12,729 nucleotides of DNA from Treponema sp. (GTDB lineage Bacteria; Spirochaetota; Spirochaetia; Treponematales; Treponemataceae), in contig JAGABO010000218.1 in assembly GCA_017614655.1 (NCBI GenBank), positions 1 to 12,729 of the forward strand, written 5' to 3'. Of the stretch, positions 1 to 7,308 are shown one piece after another. The position numbers and the translations under genes were made by a program. Each line of letters begins with the position of its first letter. Positions within the stretch are counted from its first letter, which is position 1. The notes beneath the pieces were generated by a model that saw nothing but the letters and a program-made list of their open reading frames with translations, did not search any database and was not told the origin of the DNA.

Positions 1-1
1 A

Positions 2-448
2 ATAGGACGATTTGTACTTGCAGGAAGGCTTCTGGCTCCCCTAAGTCTTTTTTTCATAACGGTTTTTACAGATCAGAATCAGAGGCAGGATTTTACTCAC
101 AACGTATTCATTGCACTTCTTCTTTCTATATTTACCGGATTACTTATGCCGCTTGATGCTTCAAATACAACTTCTACGTGTACGGTTGCATGGAATTTTG
201 AAGGTCTTTTTCTTATGATAAGAATTACGCTGTTTATTTCGACAGTAATATGTTTTATATATAAGGCCCTTACAAAAAATTCAAAGGAAACTTTTAAATC
301 CTTAAAGGGATTCATTCTGCTTTCTGCCGGTTACAATCTTCTGTGTACTGCCGACTGTTTTTTTATTCTTGGAACTGGACTACTGCTTCTTGTTACCGGA
401 ACCTATTTCTTTATTCTTTCTTACCACGAAACCTATCTGTGGAGATAA
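2..448 (+). CDS. Integral membrane protein, 5' end outside the window (partial)
   Basis: The reading frame is open from the first bases of the window to a TAA at 446-448, so the true start lies upstream; the first internal ATG (146) falls inside a hydrophobic stretch and is unlikely to be the start. The visible 148 residues are mostly hydrophobic, with about four or five membrane-spanning segments separated by short polar loops, one of them rich in Lys, Thr and Ser (ALTKNSKETFKSLKG). The chain ends in a short aromatic tail, HETYLWR. I do not recognise the family and see no catalytic motif. Its last 16 bases overlap the end of the convergent lipid-kinase gene, and no terminator hairpin separates the two. 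Confidence 0.7.
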   Translation: MGRFVLAGRLLAPLSLFFITVFTDQNQRQDFTHNVFIALLLSIFTGLLMPLDASNTTSTCTVAWNFEGLFLMIRITLFISTVICFIYKALTKNSKETFKSLKGFILLSAGYNLLCTADCFFILGTGLLLLVTGTYFFILSYHETYLWR

Positions 449-1074
449 AAAGCTGCAACTGCTCCAATTACAAGCGGAATGAATATATTATCAAAGTCTT
501 TTAAGGGAAGCACTTCTATAAACATTCCGACTGTAGCAGCAGCAAGTGCAATAAAGGCACCTTCTGTGCCAAAAGAACGGCATGCAAAAAAGCAGGATAT
601 ATAAATGGCAGCAAAACAGGCAAGACTTCCGGCTGCAGTTTTTCCCTGCGTAAAAGGAATGCGCATCTTTCCCATGAACTTTCCGAAAAGGCTTGCAAGT
701 CCGTCTCCAAAAGAAAGGGCATAGATTCCGGCATAGCAGGCAGCTCCCACGCTTTCGCCTTCACGGAAAACTACGGCAGTAAGTATTATTCCCAGACACA
801 GGGTAACAGGACCTTTTACAAATGAGTTTTCGTCACGTTTTCTTGCAGCAGCATTTGTAACGGCAGAAACAACAGGAACATTGATTCCTTTAAGCCGTAA
901 AAATTCAGAGACAGTATAAAAAAGCAGGAAAAAAACAAGAACGGCAATTGTCAGATAGTAAAAACGGCTTAAAAAAAAAGGAACAACCGCAGAACACAAA
1001 TGAATTGATTTCCTGAACAGTTCCTTGGTGAGTGTTATAAAACGCTGCCGGCCCTGAATTCCGCCGTTAATCAT
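433..1074 (-). CDS. Dolichol kinase/phytol kinase-like CTP-dependent lipid kinase (SEC59/DGK1/VTE5 family)
   Basis: A 213-residue polytopic membrane protein. The family uses CTP to phosphorylate lipid alcohols (dolichol, phytol, diacylglycerol) and is often annotated as phosphatidate cytidylyltransferase-like. Visible marks are an N-terminal E18-x-x-RK-x-x-H25, an acidic SEFLR near residue 57, KGP at 87-89, the signature loop LSFGDGLASLFGKFMGK at 120-136 followed by GKTAAGS at 144-150, and DFDNIFIP at 193-200. About six hydrophobic segments fit an inner-membrane enzyme. The start overlaps the stop of the FlcA-like gene as ATGA (1071-1074), with no obvious Shine-Dalgarno sequence of its own, which suggests translational coupling in one operon. 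The lipid substrate cannot be read from sequence; undecaprenol, diacylglycerol or another isoprenol are all possible. Confidence 0.78.
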   Translation of the reverse strand: MINGGIQGRQRFITLTKELFRKSIHLCSAVVPFFLSRFYYLTIAVLVFFLLFYTVSEFLRLKGINVPVVSAVTNAAARKRDENSFVKGPVTLCLGIILTAVVFREGESVGAACYAGIYALSFGDGLASLFGKFMGKMRIPFTQGKTAAGSLACFAAIYISCFFACRSFGTEGAFIALAAATVGMFIEVLPLKDFDNIFIPLVIGAVAAFYLHR

Positions 1075-4000
1075 TCAAGTACAGTTTCTCCGTAAAGAGT
1101 GCGTGGAATTTCCGTATAAATTTCACTCTCATATTCAGGAACAGAAGCCGTTATGTATTTAATATTCTGTTCTGCAAGATTTGAACCTTCCATGCGGATC
1201 ATTGTATTCTGATTTCGTGTAAGAGAATCCCATGCACGAAGACTTTCCTGAAGATTTACGATTGCCTTTGCATTGAGCATTGAATCACCTGTTTTTGAAG
1301 CAAGTCGTGAAAGAACAACTCCAAGGTTATTGGAAGCCTTCATGTAAGTATCAACAATATCGTTATGATCTCCCCTGCTCTGAGGCATCATTAATCCATA
1401 GTGACGGCGGTCAACATCAAGAAGATCTATCAGACGTTCATAATAACCGCGTGCAACATAATAGTCATTGCTTTTTGTGAGAGTATCTGCAAGTGCTAAA
1501 AGTAAATGTCTGTCATTAGGTTCACTTTCGTGACTCTTGATAAATGAACCGAGAGCCTGAGAATAGTTTTCGCTGTTATAGTGAATATATCCGATTCTAT
1601 AACGGACAGATGCATTGTCGTATTTGTTATCTACAGCGCTGATGTAATTTCTGAGCGCACTCTCATTATCAAGCGAAATAAAATATTCTATATCTGCAAG
1701 GTCTGCATAAAGATGACCGATATTTTCGTCGCTTTCAAAACCGCTGGACTCATTTTCTTTTTCGAACATGTCTATACCGCGGCCAAAGGATTCTTCTGCA
1801 AGAATGTATTCGCGGCTAAGTTCATACTGTTCACCAAGCAGTCTGAATGTATTGATGTATTTATATGTATCCCTCTTTTTTCTGATGTTCTGGGATTCAA
1901 ATGCTTCGATTGCATACCTGAGGACATTTATCGCAGACTCATCTGCTTTTGTTTCTATAAAGTAGCGTGCAAGATTGTAAAGTGCAACAGGATTACTTTC
2001 ATCTGTTTTTACGGCACGTTCAAGAAGCTCACGCAAATCTTCTATATGTTCCCTGAGGCTTTCTTCTGCAGGTCTTAATTTTCCAAAACGCTTGTCCAGA
2101 AGATAACCGGAAAGTTCCGTAAGTTCACTGCTCGAAAGTGCTTTTTTCTGAGGAAAGAAGAAATTCTTGTATTTAAGAACTTCACGAAGATCATCCGTAC
2201 GGATGTAGTAAATCATTTTTCTTGCCTGACTTTCGTTTGTAGCTCCGTAGTTGAGTTCATAAATACTGTACTGTTCAAAAGCATCACGGAATTTTACCGG
2301 TTCAAGTTCTGTAGCCCAGTCAAGATAAACATCACCGAGTTTAAGGATAGACTCTCCGTCATTTATATGATAATCAAGAACTTCCCTCTTCATAATACGT
2401 TCAGCTTCTTCATAATTATAGAGGTCTTCTGATTCCATCTCTGCCCATTCAAGTCCGGCCTGTCTGTCATGATCAAAACGCTGCAGTATTGCCCTGTACA
2501 TCATGCGGCTTCGTTCATACTGTCTGTGCTCCCTGTAGCCCTGTGCGTATTTGAAGAACCACGACTTCTTCGGATTATAACGGATAGCTTCATCAAACAT
2601 CTCTTCTGACTGAGGATACTGATTGTCTTCAAGAAGTGCATATCCCTGTTTATAAAGCGAGTTAGCATGAAGGGGACGATAAATGAGGTTATCTACAATT
2701 TCTACCACGCAGAAAAGTAAAACTGCTGCTGCAACAGAAAGTATTGCCCCCGGAATAATCCTGTTCTTAAGCTGATATTCAAGTGACTGCTTGTAAGCTT
2801 CGTATTCAGCTGCACTTCGCCTTTCGAAATCGCGCGGAACCTGAAGCGAAATGTCGAGCATTTTTTCGAGTTCGCCGGCCAGTGTACGAGCAGGAACCTT
2901 TCTTAAAACTTTTTCAAGTATTCCAAATACGGCATCATCCGTAAATTCATTTTTTACGACAAGGTCTTCAAGGGCAATGCGTACATTAAGCGGATAAGAT
3001 TCAAGGTTTTTCTTAAATCTTTCATACTCTGCATCAGTAAATGAATTTTTTACCCTCGCACCAGGCTCTTCCTGAACTTCCGGCTCCGGAGGTTTCTTGT
3101 TTATGTCTGCAGTTACGGTATCGGAGAAACCAGGAATATTAAAGATGTCATCTTCGTCTTCGGTTGTATCTATCGTACCTAATTCAAAATCAGAACCACT
3201 GTCAGAAGAAAAATCAACACCTTCCATACCGGACGTATCAAATTCTTCATCAGGAACTTCTTCATCAGGAAGAGGCTCTTCTTTTTCCGGAATGTTTCCC
3301 TCATAGTCAGCAACGGTTATGTTTCCAAAATCCTGTCCGAGCGAATCCCCTACTTCGGGCGGCTCATAGGATTCTTCCTGCACAGTTTCCGAAGGAGCAT
3401 CAGAAGATTTTTCTTCCTGATCAGCCGGGAATTCATCAAGACCGGAAACTTCACCAAAAGAAGGCTCTGCAGGGAAATCTTCAAGTCCCGCTGCATCAAA
3501 ATCCATAACTTCTTCTGAAGGAGACTCTGCAGAAAAATCATCTGCAGCGGCACTTCCAAAATCAGGAGTTTCTTCAGCAACAGGCTCTGCAGGAAAATCT
3601 TCAAGAGCTGACGTATCAAAATCGGGAAGAGGTTCATCAACGGAAGATTCAACTCCGCCTTCTGTTTTAAATGATTCTTCCGGTTCAGAAATTTCTTTTA
3701 CTTCTTCAGAAGCATCACCAGAAGTATCTTCTTCTGTGCCAACGTCAAACATCTTCCGGGCACTTCGAATTTCATCCAGAGAAGGCTCTTCGTTAAATTC
3801 ATCAGGAAGATCCATGCTTAAAGAATCTGTGCCGGAGAATTCAGAAAAATCACCGCCGAAATCATCTGAACTTTCACTGTCCGTAGAAGAAACAGATTCT
3901 TCCTGAACGGGTTCAATTTCTGCAGCAGGTTCCGGCATATCTTCCGGCTCAGCAATGATTTCTTCCAGAGGCTCTGCTTCAACGGGAGAAGCAGATTCCA

Positions 4001-4790
4001 GTGTTTCATCTTCGGTAAGTTCCGGAAGCTCTTCGGTAAGTTCAGGAAGTTCTTCGGTAAGTTCCGGTATATTTTCCGTAACCGGCTCTTCATCAGAAAG
4101 AAGTCCTTTAAGGAGTGCTTCGTTTTCCGAAACTTCTTCTGCAGGAAATGCAGGTTCTGCTTTTTCTGTATAGTTTTCGTTTTTACCGCCGAGAAGATTT
4201 GCAATCATTGCGTCGGCTTCTTCTTCTGCCGCGCTCCTTTTTGGAGGTGCAGGCGGTTCAACCTGTTTTTTAGGAGATGCCTTCGGAGCAGCTTTTGCAG
4301 GAGCCGGTTTCGGTTCCGGTTTTGATGCCGGTGCTAAAAGAGAATCAAGGTCCAGATCTTCAAGTGGAATTTCTTCCGGTTCTTCCGGCTCTTTTTCTTC
4401 TTCGGGTTCTTCAAAATCACTTAAATCAAGATCAGAAAAATCAACATCACCAATCGGAGAAATAAGGTCCGACATATCCGGTGCGGCTTCTGCCTGAACT
4501 TTTGCAGCAGGCTTTTCTTCTTCATCACTGCCTGTATCTTCACCGGTAATATCAGAAAAATCATTAGCTTCGCGTTCTGCTTCGGCTGCGGCTGCATCTG
4601 CCTGAGCCTGCTCTTCTTCTGAGAGCATAGGAAGACCCATGCGGAAAAGTTCTGAATCGTCAATGTCTTCTACGTCTTCAGGGATCGGAACCGTTACGGG
4701 TTTCTCACTCCTGGCCGCACGTATGGCAACTTCATCACCGAGAGTTAATAAGTCTGTATTCAGCTGCTGTAATTGACTTAATCCAGGCAT
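1071..4790 (-). CDS. flcA: FlcA-like periplasmic flagellar collar protein: acidic cytoplasmic region, one TM, periplasmic TPR domain
   Basis: A 1239-residue protein with no signal peptide. Residues 1 to about 60 look ordered (RSEKPVTVPIPEDVEDIDDS). Residues about 60-580 are low-complexity, rich in Glu, Asp, Ser and Pro, and probably disordered. Residues 583-676 form a compact helical module (YPLNVRIALEDLVV, then a VPARTL segment). One membrane helix lies at about 679-698, and TPR helices run from about 711 to the C-terminus (clear units near 711-740, 932-960 and 1060-1093). This predicts an N-in, C-out topology with the TPRs in the periplasm. Size and order match the spirochaete TPR protein known in Borrelia burgdorferi as FlcA (BB0326), which builds the collar and helps stator assembly of the periplasmic flagellar motor. 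That match is from memory of the family, not a search; a generic TPR membrane scaffold is the alternative. The gene leads an operon with the lipid kinase. Confidence 0.65.
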   Translation of the reverse strand: MPGLSQLQQLNTDLLTLGDEVAIRAARSEKPVTVPIPEDVEDIDDSELFRMGLPMLSEEEQAQADAAAAEAEREANDFSDITGEDTGSDEEEKPAAKVQAEAAPDMSDLISPIGDVDFSDLDLSDFEEPEEEKEPEEPEEIPLEDLDLDSLLAPASKPEPKPAPAKAAPKASPKKQVEPPAPPKRSAAEEEADAMIANLLGGKNENYTEKAEPAFPAEEVSENEALLKGLLSDEEPVTENIPELTEELPELTEELPELTEDETLESASPVEAEPLEEIIAEPEDMPEPAAEIEPVQEESVSSTDSESSDDFGGDFSEFSGTDSLSMDLPDEFNEEPSLDEIRSARKMFDVGTEEDTSGDASEEVKEISEPEESFKTEGGVESSVDEPLPDFDTSALEDFPAEPVAEETPDFGSAAADDFSAESPSEEVMDFDAAGLEDFPAEPSFGEVSGLDEFPADQEEKSSDAPSETVQEESYEPPEVGDSLGQDFGNITVADYEGNIPEKEEPLPDEEVPDEEFDTSGMEGVDFSSDSGSDFELGTIDTTEDEDDIFNIPGFSDTVTADINKKPPEPEVQEEPGARVKNSFTDAEYERFKKNLESYPLNVRIALEDLVVKNEFTDDAVFGILEKVLRKVPARTLAGELEKMLDISLQVPRDFERRSAAEYEAYKQSLEYQLKNRIIPGAILSVAAAVLLFCVVEIVDNLIYRPLHANSLYKQGYALLEDNQYPQSEEMFDEAIRYNPKKSWFFKYAQGYREHRQYERSRMMYRAILQRFDHDRQAGLEWAEMESEDLYNYEEAERIMKREVLDYHINDGESILKLGDVYLDWATELEPVKFRDAFEQYSIYELNYGATNESQARKMIYYIRTDDLREVLKYKNFFFPQKKALSSSELTELSGYLLDKRFGKLRPAEESLREHIEDLRELLERAVKTDESNPVALYNLARYFIETKADESAINVLRYAIEAFESQNIRKKRDTYKYINTFRLLGEQYELSREYILAEESFGRGIDMFEKENESSGFESDENIGHLYADLADIEYFISLDNESALRNYISAVDNKYDNASVRYRIGYIHYNSENYSQALGSFIKSHESEPNDRHLLLALADTLTKSNDYYVARGYYERLIDLLDVDRRHYGLMMPQSRGDHNDIVDTYMKASNNLGVVLSRLASKTGDSMLNAKAIVNLQESLRAWDSLTRNQNTMIRMEGSNLAEQNIKYITASVPEYESEIYTEIPRTLYGETVLE
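3444..3623 (-). repeat. Three degenerate 60-base repeats inside the FlcA-like gene
   Basis: Residues 390-449 of the FlcA-like protein consist of three 20-residue units that begin DFDTSALEDFPAEP, DFGSAAADDFSAES and DFDAAGLEDFPAEP. A partial fourth unit (GLDEFPAD) follows. The period is exactly 20 codons. The repeats lie in the acidic linker and have diverged, so they are older than the 21-base repeats nearby. Confidence 0.8.
4010..4072 (-). repeat. Three tandem 21-base repeats encoding the LPELTEE heptad
   Basis: On the plus strand the unit CTTCGGTAAGTTCCGGAAGCT starts at 4010 and recurs at 4031 and 4052 with few changes. On the coding (minus) strand it gives consecutive PELTEEL heptads near residues 240-260 of the FlcA-like protein. 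The copies are nearly identical at DNA level and keep the frame, which suggests recent expansion by slippage and possible length variation between strains. Confidence 0.85.
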
Positions 4791-4796
4791 ACGTTG

Positions 4797-4826
4797 ATTA
4801 TATCCTTTATTCGTTTATTATTTCAA
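4797..4826 (-). promoter_or_regulatory. Sigma-70-type promoter for the FlcA-like operon
   Basis: On the minus strand, TTGAAA (4826-4821) and TATAAT (4802-4797) are separated by 18 bases. The -10 box ends only six bases before the ATG at 4790, so the expected transcription start falls at or next to the start codon. An AAAGGA Shine-Dalgarno-like string (4808-4803) sits directly upstream of the -10 box and would then not be in this mRNA. Box quality is high; use in vivo is inferred. Confidence 0.6.
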
Positions 4827-4936
4827 TGGAAACTCTCCACCTTTTTTGATTGTCGGAATTTTCCATATTGAATTTTAGGCTTTTTTAAAGACAGCCGTCT
4901 GTTAAAGAATAAATATTAAATTCCGAAAATAAAGGT

Positions 4937-5659
4937 ATGAGGCGTTTTCTTTTAAAAGCAATTTTTCTTCTCTGTACCGCTGCAGTTTTTGCCGCAGCTA
5001 AAAAGGAACTTCCAAGCGATGAAGAACTTGACTATTCGCAGCTGGTTTCTGAAATACCGGGCTACGGTTCGCCGTACATGAAGGATGATTATGTAATTTT
5101 TACTTCGCCTGATGTTTACAGACACGTAGGAATAGCTTTCGAATTCGAAAATTTCCGCACAATTCATTCATTCAGGATAAAAAAACTTTACGACATGGAT
5201 TTTAACGAAAAGGGAGCAATAATGTTCTACATCCTTAAACTCCCTAAAGATGTTCAGAAAGTAAACTACCGCATGGTTTTTGACGGATTATGGACGCTGG
5301 ACCCCTACAACAACAGAAAAATCTTCGACAGCAGCACCGGCCTCTATCTTTCACAGTTTGATGCAGCCAGAAATATTCCGGATATAACCGAAACAAAAAA
5401 AGACGGCCGCGTAAGATTCGTGTACAAGGGCGAAAGCGGCCAGCATATAAGACTCGGCGGAAGCTTTACCAACTGGGACAGCTGGATTTACGAAATGACG
5501 GAAGTTGAACCGGGACTTTATGAATTTTACCTTACGCTCAATCCCGGAACCTATCAGTATGCGTTTTATTCGGGAATCAATTCTTATATAGACAAAGGAA
5601 ACCCCGAACGCTGCTACACGAAAGACGGAAAAGAGGCTTCCATACTGACAGTAAAATAA
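4937..5659 (+). CDS. Secreted protein with two CBM48/AMPK-type glycogen-binding-like domains
   Basis: A 240-residue protein with a signal peptide (MRRFLLK, a hydrophobic core, and probable cleavage in the AAA near residues 19-21), so it is probably periplasmic. Residues 158-240 show the CBM48/AMPK glycogen-binding pattern: LGGSFTNWDSW (173-183), EPGLYEFYLTLNPGTYQYAF, then a glycine/asparagine loop and a closing ILTV strand. Residues about 60-132 look like a second, degenerate copy that lacks the N-x-W turn but keeps YRMVFDGLWTLDPYNN (111-126). No catalytic glycoside-hydrolase domain is present, so it may bind glycan or act as a structural E-set protein. The ATG is the only plausible start, since an in-frame stop lies at 4910, yet the AAAGG before it leaves only one base of spacing. 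It is divergent from the FlcA-like gene and converges on ffh with a nine-base gap. Confidence 0.75.
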   Translation: MRRFLLKAIFLLCTAAVFAAAKKELPSDEELDYSQLVSEIPGYGSPYMKDDYVIFTSPDVYRHVGIAFEFENFRTIHSFRIKKLYDMDFNEKGAIMFYILKLPKDVQKVNYRMVFDGLWTLDPYNNRKIFDSSTGLYLSQFDAARNIPDITETKKDGRVRFVYKGESGQHIRLGGSFTNWDSWIYEMTEVEPGLYEFYLTLNPGTYQYAFYSGINSYIDKGNPERCYTKDGKEASILTVK

Positions 5660-5668
5660 AAGCTTTTT

Positions 5669-7054
5669 TTAACGGCCGAACATTCCGCTTAAAGAAGAAA
5701 GATCCATTCCGCCGGCTCCTCCGCCCATACCTGCAAGCTGCTGCATCATCTTTGCCTGGGCACCGCGGTTTCTCGTAAGCTTTTTCATCGTTAAGCGGGT
5801 CTTTTCGAACTGCTTTATAAGCTTGTTTACTTCCTGAACCGAAGTTCCGCTTCCCTTTGCAATTCTTTTTCTTCTTGAAGGACCGATTATAAGATGATTT
5901 GCACGTTCCTTCTTTGTCATACTCTGGATGATTGCCTTCTGATGCTTTAAGCCGGCCTTATCCATCATGCTTTCGTCAAAATTGCTCATACCCGGAAGCA
6001 TCTGAACAAGCTTAGAAACGCTTCCCATTTTTTCTACGGACATAAGCTGTTCAAGCATATCCTGAAGCGTAAACTCGTTGCGGGCCATCTTCTTCTGAAG
6101 ACGTTCTGCCTCTTCTGCATCAACAGTTTCCTGGGCTTTTTCTACGAGGGAAACGATGTCTCCCATGCCGAGAATTCTTGAAGCGATTCTGTCCGGATGG
6201 AAAGGTTCAAAATCTTCTGTTTTTTCGCCGGTACCGATAAAGAGAATCGGTTTTCCGGTAATTGTCTTGAGTGAAAGAGCCGCACCACCGCGGGCATCTG
6301 AGTCGAACTTTGTAAGGATGACGCCCGTAAGGCCAAGCTGCTCGTCAAAGCTTTTTGCAATGTCTACCGCGTTCTGACCGGTCATCGAGTCGGCCGTAAG
6401 GATTGTTTCTACCGGTGAAGTCTTCTTCTTGATTTCCACCAGCTCCTTCATCATGCTTTCATCAATCTGAAGGCGTCCTGCGGTATCAAGAATAACTGTA
6501 TCGTAGCCGTTTTTCTTTGCAAACTTAACGGCATTTTCTGCAACCTTTACTGCATCCTTAGAACCGTCTTCCTTGTAAACAGGAACATCAATTTTCTGAC
6601 CAAGGGCACAAAGCTGTTCAACAGCGGCCGGACGCACAAGGTCACAGGCTGCAAGAAGAACACGACGGCCTTCTTTTTTAAGGCGGAAAGCAAGCTTATG
6701 TGCGGCTGTAGTTTTACCGGCACCCTGAAGTCCTAAAAGAAGGATTACGCTCTGAACATCAGGTCCCTTTAAGGAAAGGTCTGTTTTTGTATCTCCGAGC
6801 ATGGAGACAATCTTGTCGTGGATGATTTTTACAAACTGCTGACCCGGATCAACTGCCTTTAGGACGCGCTCGCCTTTGGCTTCTTCTACGGTAGAGTTAA
6901 CGAACCTTCTTACTACGCGGAGGTTAACGTCGGCTTCCAGTAAAGCCATTTTTATCTGTTCAACGGTTTCTTCTATATTTTTTTCTGTGATTTTTGATTT
7001 ACCGCTTAATGTCTTCATTATTGAAGAAAATGTACCGGTTAATTTTTCAAGCAT
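5669..7054 (-). CDS. ffh: Signal recognition particle GTPase Ffh (SRP54)
   Basis: At 461 residues this has normal Ffh length and domain order. The N domain covers about 1-95. The G domain has the P-loop GLQGAGKTT at 108-116, CDLVRPAAVEQL at 137-148, DTAGR at 190-194, TKFD at 248-251 and a GTGE loop at 274-277. The methionine-rich M domain follows from about 325 and contains the SRP-RNA-binding signature SRRKRIAKGSG at 393-403. The tail is Gly/Met-rich and ends MFGR. Ffh binds 4.5S RNA and signal sequences of nascent chains and delivers ribosomes to FtsY at the inner membrane. A strong AGGAGA Shine-Dalgarno sequence lies about seven bases before the ATG. The usual ffh-rpsP-rimM-trmD neighbourhood is absent here: the gene downstream is the convergent CBM48-like protein. 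Confidence 0.98.
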   Translation of the reverse strand: MLEKLTGTFSSIMKTLSGKSKITEKNIEETVEQIKMALLEADVNLRVVRRFVNSTVEEAKGERVLKAVDPGQQFVKIIHDKIVSMLGDTKTDLSLKGPDVQSVILLLGLQGAGKTTAAHKLAFRLKKEGRRVLLAACDLVRPAAVEQLCALGQKIDVPVYKEDGSKDAVKVAENAVKFAKKNGYDTVILDTAGRLQIDESMMKELVEIKKKTSPVETILTADSMTGQNAVDIAKSFDEQLGLTGVILTKFDSDARGGAALSLKTITGKPILFIGTGEKTEDFEPFHPDRIASRILGMGDIVSLVEKAQETVDAEEAERLQKKMARNEFTLQDMLEQLMSVEKMGSVSKLVQMLPGMSNFDESMMDKAGLKHQKAIIQSMTKKERANHLIIGPSRRKRIAKGSGTSVQEVNKLIKQFEKTRLTMKKLTRNRGAQAKMMQQLAGMGGGAGGMDLSSLSGMFGR

Positions 7055-7076
7055 TGTTTTCTCCTGTAATTCCGTA

Positions 7077-7106
7077 AATATATCATAAAAAAAAACGTTT
7101 TTTCAA
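7077..7106 (-). promoter_or_regulatory. Probable promoter for ffh
   Basis: On the minus strand TTGAAA (7106-7101) and TATATT (7082-7077) are 18 bases apart. The spacer contains a long T-run, and the predicted start near 7070 leaves a short leader holding the AGGAGA ribosome-binding site. It lies between the MITE-like hairpin and ffh, so ffh can be transcribed apart from the metal exporter. Confidence 0.55.
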
Positions 7107-7141
7107 CATCAGAATAGGCTAACAAAAAAAAGCCGGACGGT

Positions 7142-7280
7142 ACATATGAACTGATGCTTTCCGCTGCAAAAGACGCCTGTAAAACGCCAGCTTGGGCGTA
7201 TATGGTATCTGTCTCCCTTCGGTCGCACGCCCAAATGGTGTTTTCAGCCGCCTTTTCAGCTCCAGCATCAGTTCATACAT
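7142..7280. repeat. MITE-like palindromic element (long hairpin) between the CDF exporter and ffh
   Basis: A 131-base unit (7146-7276) begins with ATGAACTGATGCT and ends with its exact reverse complement (7264-7276). Inner arms TTGGGCGT (7192-7199) and ACGCCCAA (7227-7234) also pair perfectly. Between them the arms pair with a few bulges: GCTG at 7163-7166 with CAGC at 7257-7260, an A-tract with a T-tract, and AAAACGCCA with TGGTGTTTT. The whole folds into one hairpin of roughly 45-50 pairs with a 27-base loop. ACAT occurs directly on both sides (7142-7145 and 7277-7280), as expected for a target-site duplication. It occupies most of the 254-base gap 7055-7308; the rest holds the ffh promoter and A/T tracts. 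No convincing protein is encoded. A structured RNA or 3'-UTR stabiliser of the exporter mRNA is the alternative. Confidence 0.7.
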
Positions 7281-7308
7281 CATGAAGTTGTTTCTATTTT
7301 TTTATGAT

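Noticed and set aside
3097..4173. Ser/Val-rich and Gln/His-rich plus-strand open frames
   Set aside because: They are antisense to the Glu/Ser-rich repeats of the FlcA-like gene; their low complexity mirrors that composition and no ribosome-binding sites are seen.
4885..4910. TTAAAG direct repeats and short AGAC/GTCT inverted repeat in the divergent region
   Set aside because: Very short matches in A/T-rich DNA with no -35/-10 pair at proper spacing; no promoter for the plus-strand gene could be supported.
4937..5000. Lipoprotein signal (Cys13) in the CBM48-like protein
   Set aside because: The residues before Cys13 are F-L-L, without the small residue needed at -1, and the hydrophobic core before it is too short; a type I signal peptide cut near AAA fits better.
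5656..5670. AAAAGCTTTT palindrome between the convergent CBM48-like and ffh genes as a terminator
   Set aside because: It is a loopless A/T palindrome with only one G-C step; it could not form a stable hairpin.
7142..7280. SRP (4.5S) RNA next to ffh
   Set aside because: The loop contains ACCGAAGGGAGACAG, which only loosely resembles the SRP domain IV; the GGAAGGAAGCAGC-type core is missing, and the terminal repeats and direct-repeat flanks point to a mobile palindrome.
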